Below, one piece after another: positions 4,914 to 5,728 of a DNA stretch of 5,728 bases. The notes beneath the pieces were generated by a model that made no database searches, had not been told where the DNA came from, and worked only from the letters and a program-made list of their open reading frames with translations. A program made the position numbers and the translations under genes. Source of the DNA: CAWDMN01 sp963803155 (GTDB taxonomy: Bacteria; Acidobacteriota; Terriglobia; Versatilivoradales; Versatilivoraceae); NCBI GenBank assembly GCA_963803155.1, contig CAWDMN010000111.1, positions 1-5,728 of the forward strand, written 5' to 3'. Numbering within the stretch: the first letter of the stretch is position 1; each line of letters starts with the position of its first letter.

Positions 4914-5552
4914 TCGTGTGTCCAACTCCTCTCCACGGGCTTGCTCCGGCGACATATAAGCCATTGTGCCCATGGTTGCGCCGGGACTGGTGAGGAGTTC
5001 CTCTGCTGCGGCGGTCGGCATTTCTGAAACAGCTATGCTTGGGCCAGCAGGGACCACTTTCGCCAAACCAAAATCGAGAATCTTGGCGTTCCCTCGGTCA
5101 GTCACGAAGATGTTGGCGGGCTTGATGTCACGGTGGATGATGCCCTTTTTGTGAGCGGCGTCGAGCGCATCCGCGATTTCGATGCCGAGATTCAAGCAGT
5201 GTGCTCCATCTCCATGGGGCGGCCCGCAATGCGGTGCTTCAGCGTCGCGCCCTCCAGATACTCCATGGCGATGAACGCCTTCCCCTCCGCTTCGCCAATG
5301 TCATGAATGGTGCAGATGTTGGGATGGTTCAACGCCGACGCTGCCTGCGCCTCTCTCTGAAAACGCGCAAGTGCCTGCGGGTCTTTCGCTAGATTGTCGG
5401 GTAGGAATTTCAGCGCAACATTACGGTGCAGGCGGGTATCTTCGGCCTCATAAACGACACCCATCCCTCCGCCGCCCAGCTTCTTGATGATGCGGTAGTG
5501 GCCCAGTTCGAGGCCGACAGGTAAATACTCGACCTAGCGTTTGGCTAGCCAT
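4914..5552 (-). pseudogene. Ser/Thr protein kinase (PknB-like), N-terminal half, frameshifted
   Basis: Hanks-type kinase domain fragment; intact relatives phosphorylate Ser/Thr on target proteins and often carry sensor domains after the kinase. Visible in order are ELGHYRIIKKLGGGGMGVVYEAED (glycine loop), VALKFLP with the ATP-anchoring Lys, and LNHPNICTIHDIG. Then follow the hinge IAMEYLEGATL, HRDIKPANIFVT (catalytic Asp and Asn), DFGLAK (magnesium Asp), and GTMAYMSPEQARGEELDTR. Homology ends there near 4914, before the expected DLFSFGxxLYEM block, so the C-lobe is gone. The likely start is ATG 5552, with AAAGGAG upstream, but its frame ends after 34 codons; the kinase frame is shifted by one base near 5534-5540 and has an in-frame TAG there. 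A second shift (net +2 or -1) lies near 5195, between GRPMEMEHTA and LNLGIEIADALDAAH. The intact hemH and hemY nearby argue against general sequencing error. Confidence 0.8.
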
Positions 5553-5553
5553 G

Positions 5554-5574
5554 GGGGAAAGTTCTCCTTTCCCC
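5554..5574 (-). promoter_or_regulatory. Hairpin enclosing the kinase ribosome site
   Basis: On the minus strand GGGGAAAG and CTTTCCCC form an exact 8-bp stem around the loop GAGAA, ending 1 base before ATG 5552. The Shine-Dalgarno AAAGGAG spans the 5' arm and loop, so the structure would partly mask it. Such masking can lower or regulate translation, but the downstream gene is broken and the effect is inferred. Confidence 0.5.
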
Positions 5575-5583
5575 TACGCGCCG

Positions 5584-5589
5584 ATTCTA
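5584..5589 (-). promoter_or_regulatory. Possible -10 box for the kinase
   Basis: Minus-strand TAGAAT matches the -10 consensus at five of six positions and lies about 32 bases before ATG 5552. No good -35 box is found at the usual distance, so support is weak. Confidence 0.25.
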
Positions 5590-5676
5590 CGCCGTTCGCT
5601 TAAAGGAATCGACAAGATACCGGTGGGTCAACGTGCGAGGGCATCCCACTTGCGGATTCGACAAAGTGCTTGGGCA

Positions 5677-5682
5677 TATAAT
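5677..5682 (+). promoter_or_regulatory. -10 box TATAAT for the gene starting at 5701
   Basis: An exact TATAAT lies 18 bases before the ATG at 5701, which would give a short leader containing the ribosome site. A convincing -35 hexamer is not visible (GATTCG at 5655-5660 has 16-base spacing but poor match). Together with the minus-strand signals this makes 5553-5700 a divergent intergenic region. Confidence 0.4.
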
Positions 5683-5700
5683 CCACCTCAGAGGGGGGCG

Positions 5701-5728
5701 ATGGAACTTTCCTTCGAACAGGCGCTCA
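5701..5728 (+). CDS. Start of an unidentified gene, cut by window end
   Basis: ATG 5701 is preceded by GAGGGGGG (5691-5698), a fair ribosome site, and by an exact -10 box at 5677-5682. Nine codons are visible, encoding MELSFEQAL, before the window ends. This is too short to assign a family. It is oriented away from the kinase remnant. The call rests on start signals only. Confidence 0.45.

Overview
The window looks like a piece of an Acidobacteriota-type chromosome or metagenome contig. This is an inference from three things. The haem genes run in the order hemE-hemH-hemY. The kinase fragment closely resembles the PknB-like kinases abundant in that phylum (GGGGMGVVY glycine loop, HRDIKPANIFVT catalytic loop). 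The gaps are filled with palindromic and 7-bp periodic repeats. No rRNA or tRNA is present to fix the taxonomy.

Layout. Bases 1-190 hold no firm gene. A GNAT acetyltransferase (about 205-678, +) follows. Bases 679-1347 are a gene-free stretch rich in inverted repeats: a hairpin at 941-975 and a composite repeat element at 1013-1268 with matching inverted ends. Next, on the minus strand, come hemY (protoporphyrinogen/coproporphyrinogen oxidase, 1348-2811) and hemH (ferrochelatase, 2808-3749), which overlap by ATGA. A 222-bp gap holds a 3-unit heptamer repeat, a 51-bp palindromic element related to the ends of the 1013-1268 element, and a 6-unit AT-rich heptamer repeat that supplies the last codons and stop of hemE. 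hemE (3972 to about 4583, -) keeps only its C-terminal ~204 residues.

From about 4582 the sequence turns into a mosaic. First comes the 3' end of an unrelated plus-strand gene (about 4582-4752), resembling the repetitive C-terminal tail of large secreted proteins. Two hairpins follow, one a near-perfect 38-bp palindrome. Then comes the N-terminal half of a Ser/Thr kinase on the minus strand (about 4914-5552) with two apparent frameshifts and no C-lobe. A divergent gene begins at 5701 (+) and leaves the window after nine codons.

hemE, hemH and hemY encode consecutive or near-consecutive late steps of haem synthesis (decarboxylation of uroporphyrinogen, iron insertion, porphyrinogen oxidation) and would normally form one operon. 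Here hemH and hemY look intact while hemE has lost its N-terminal third, so the operon head is either truly rearranged or the contig is chimeric. I see no clear new multi-gene system. The most interesting material is the modular inverted-repeat family and the run of broken genes around 4580-5552.
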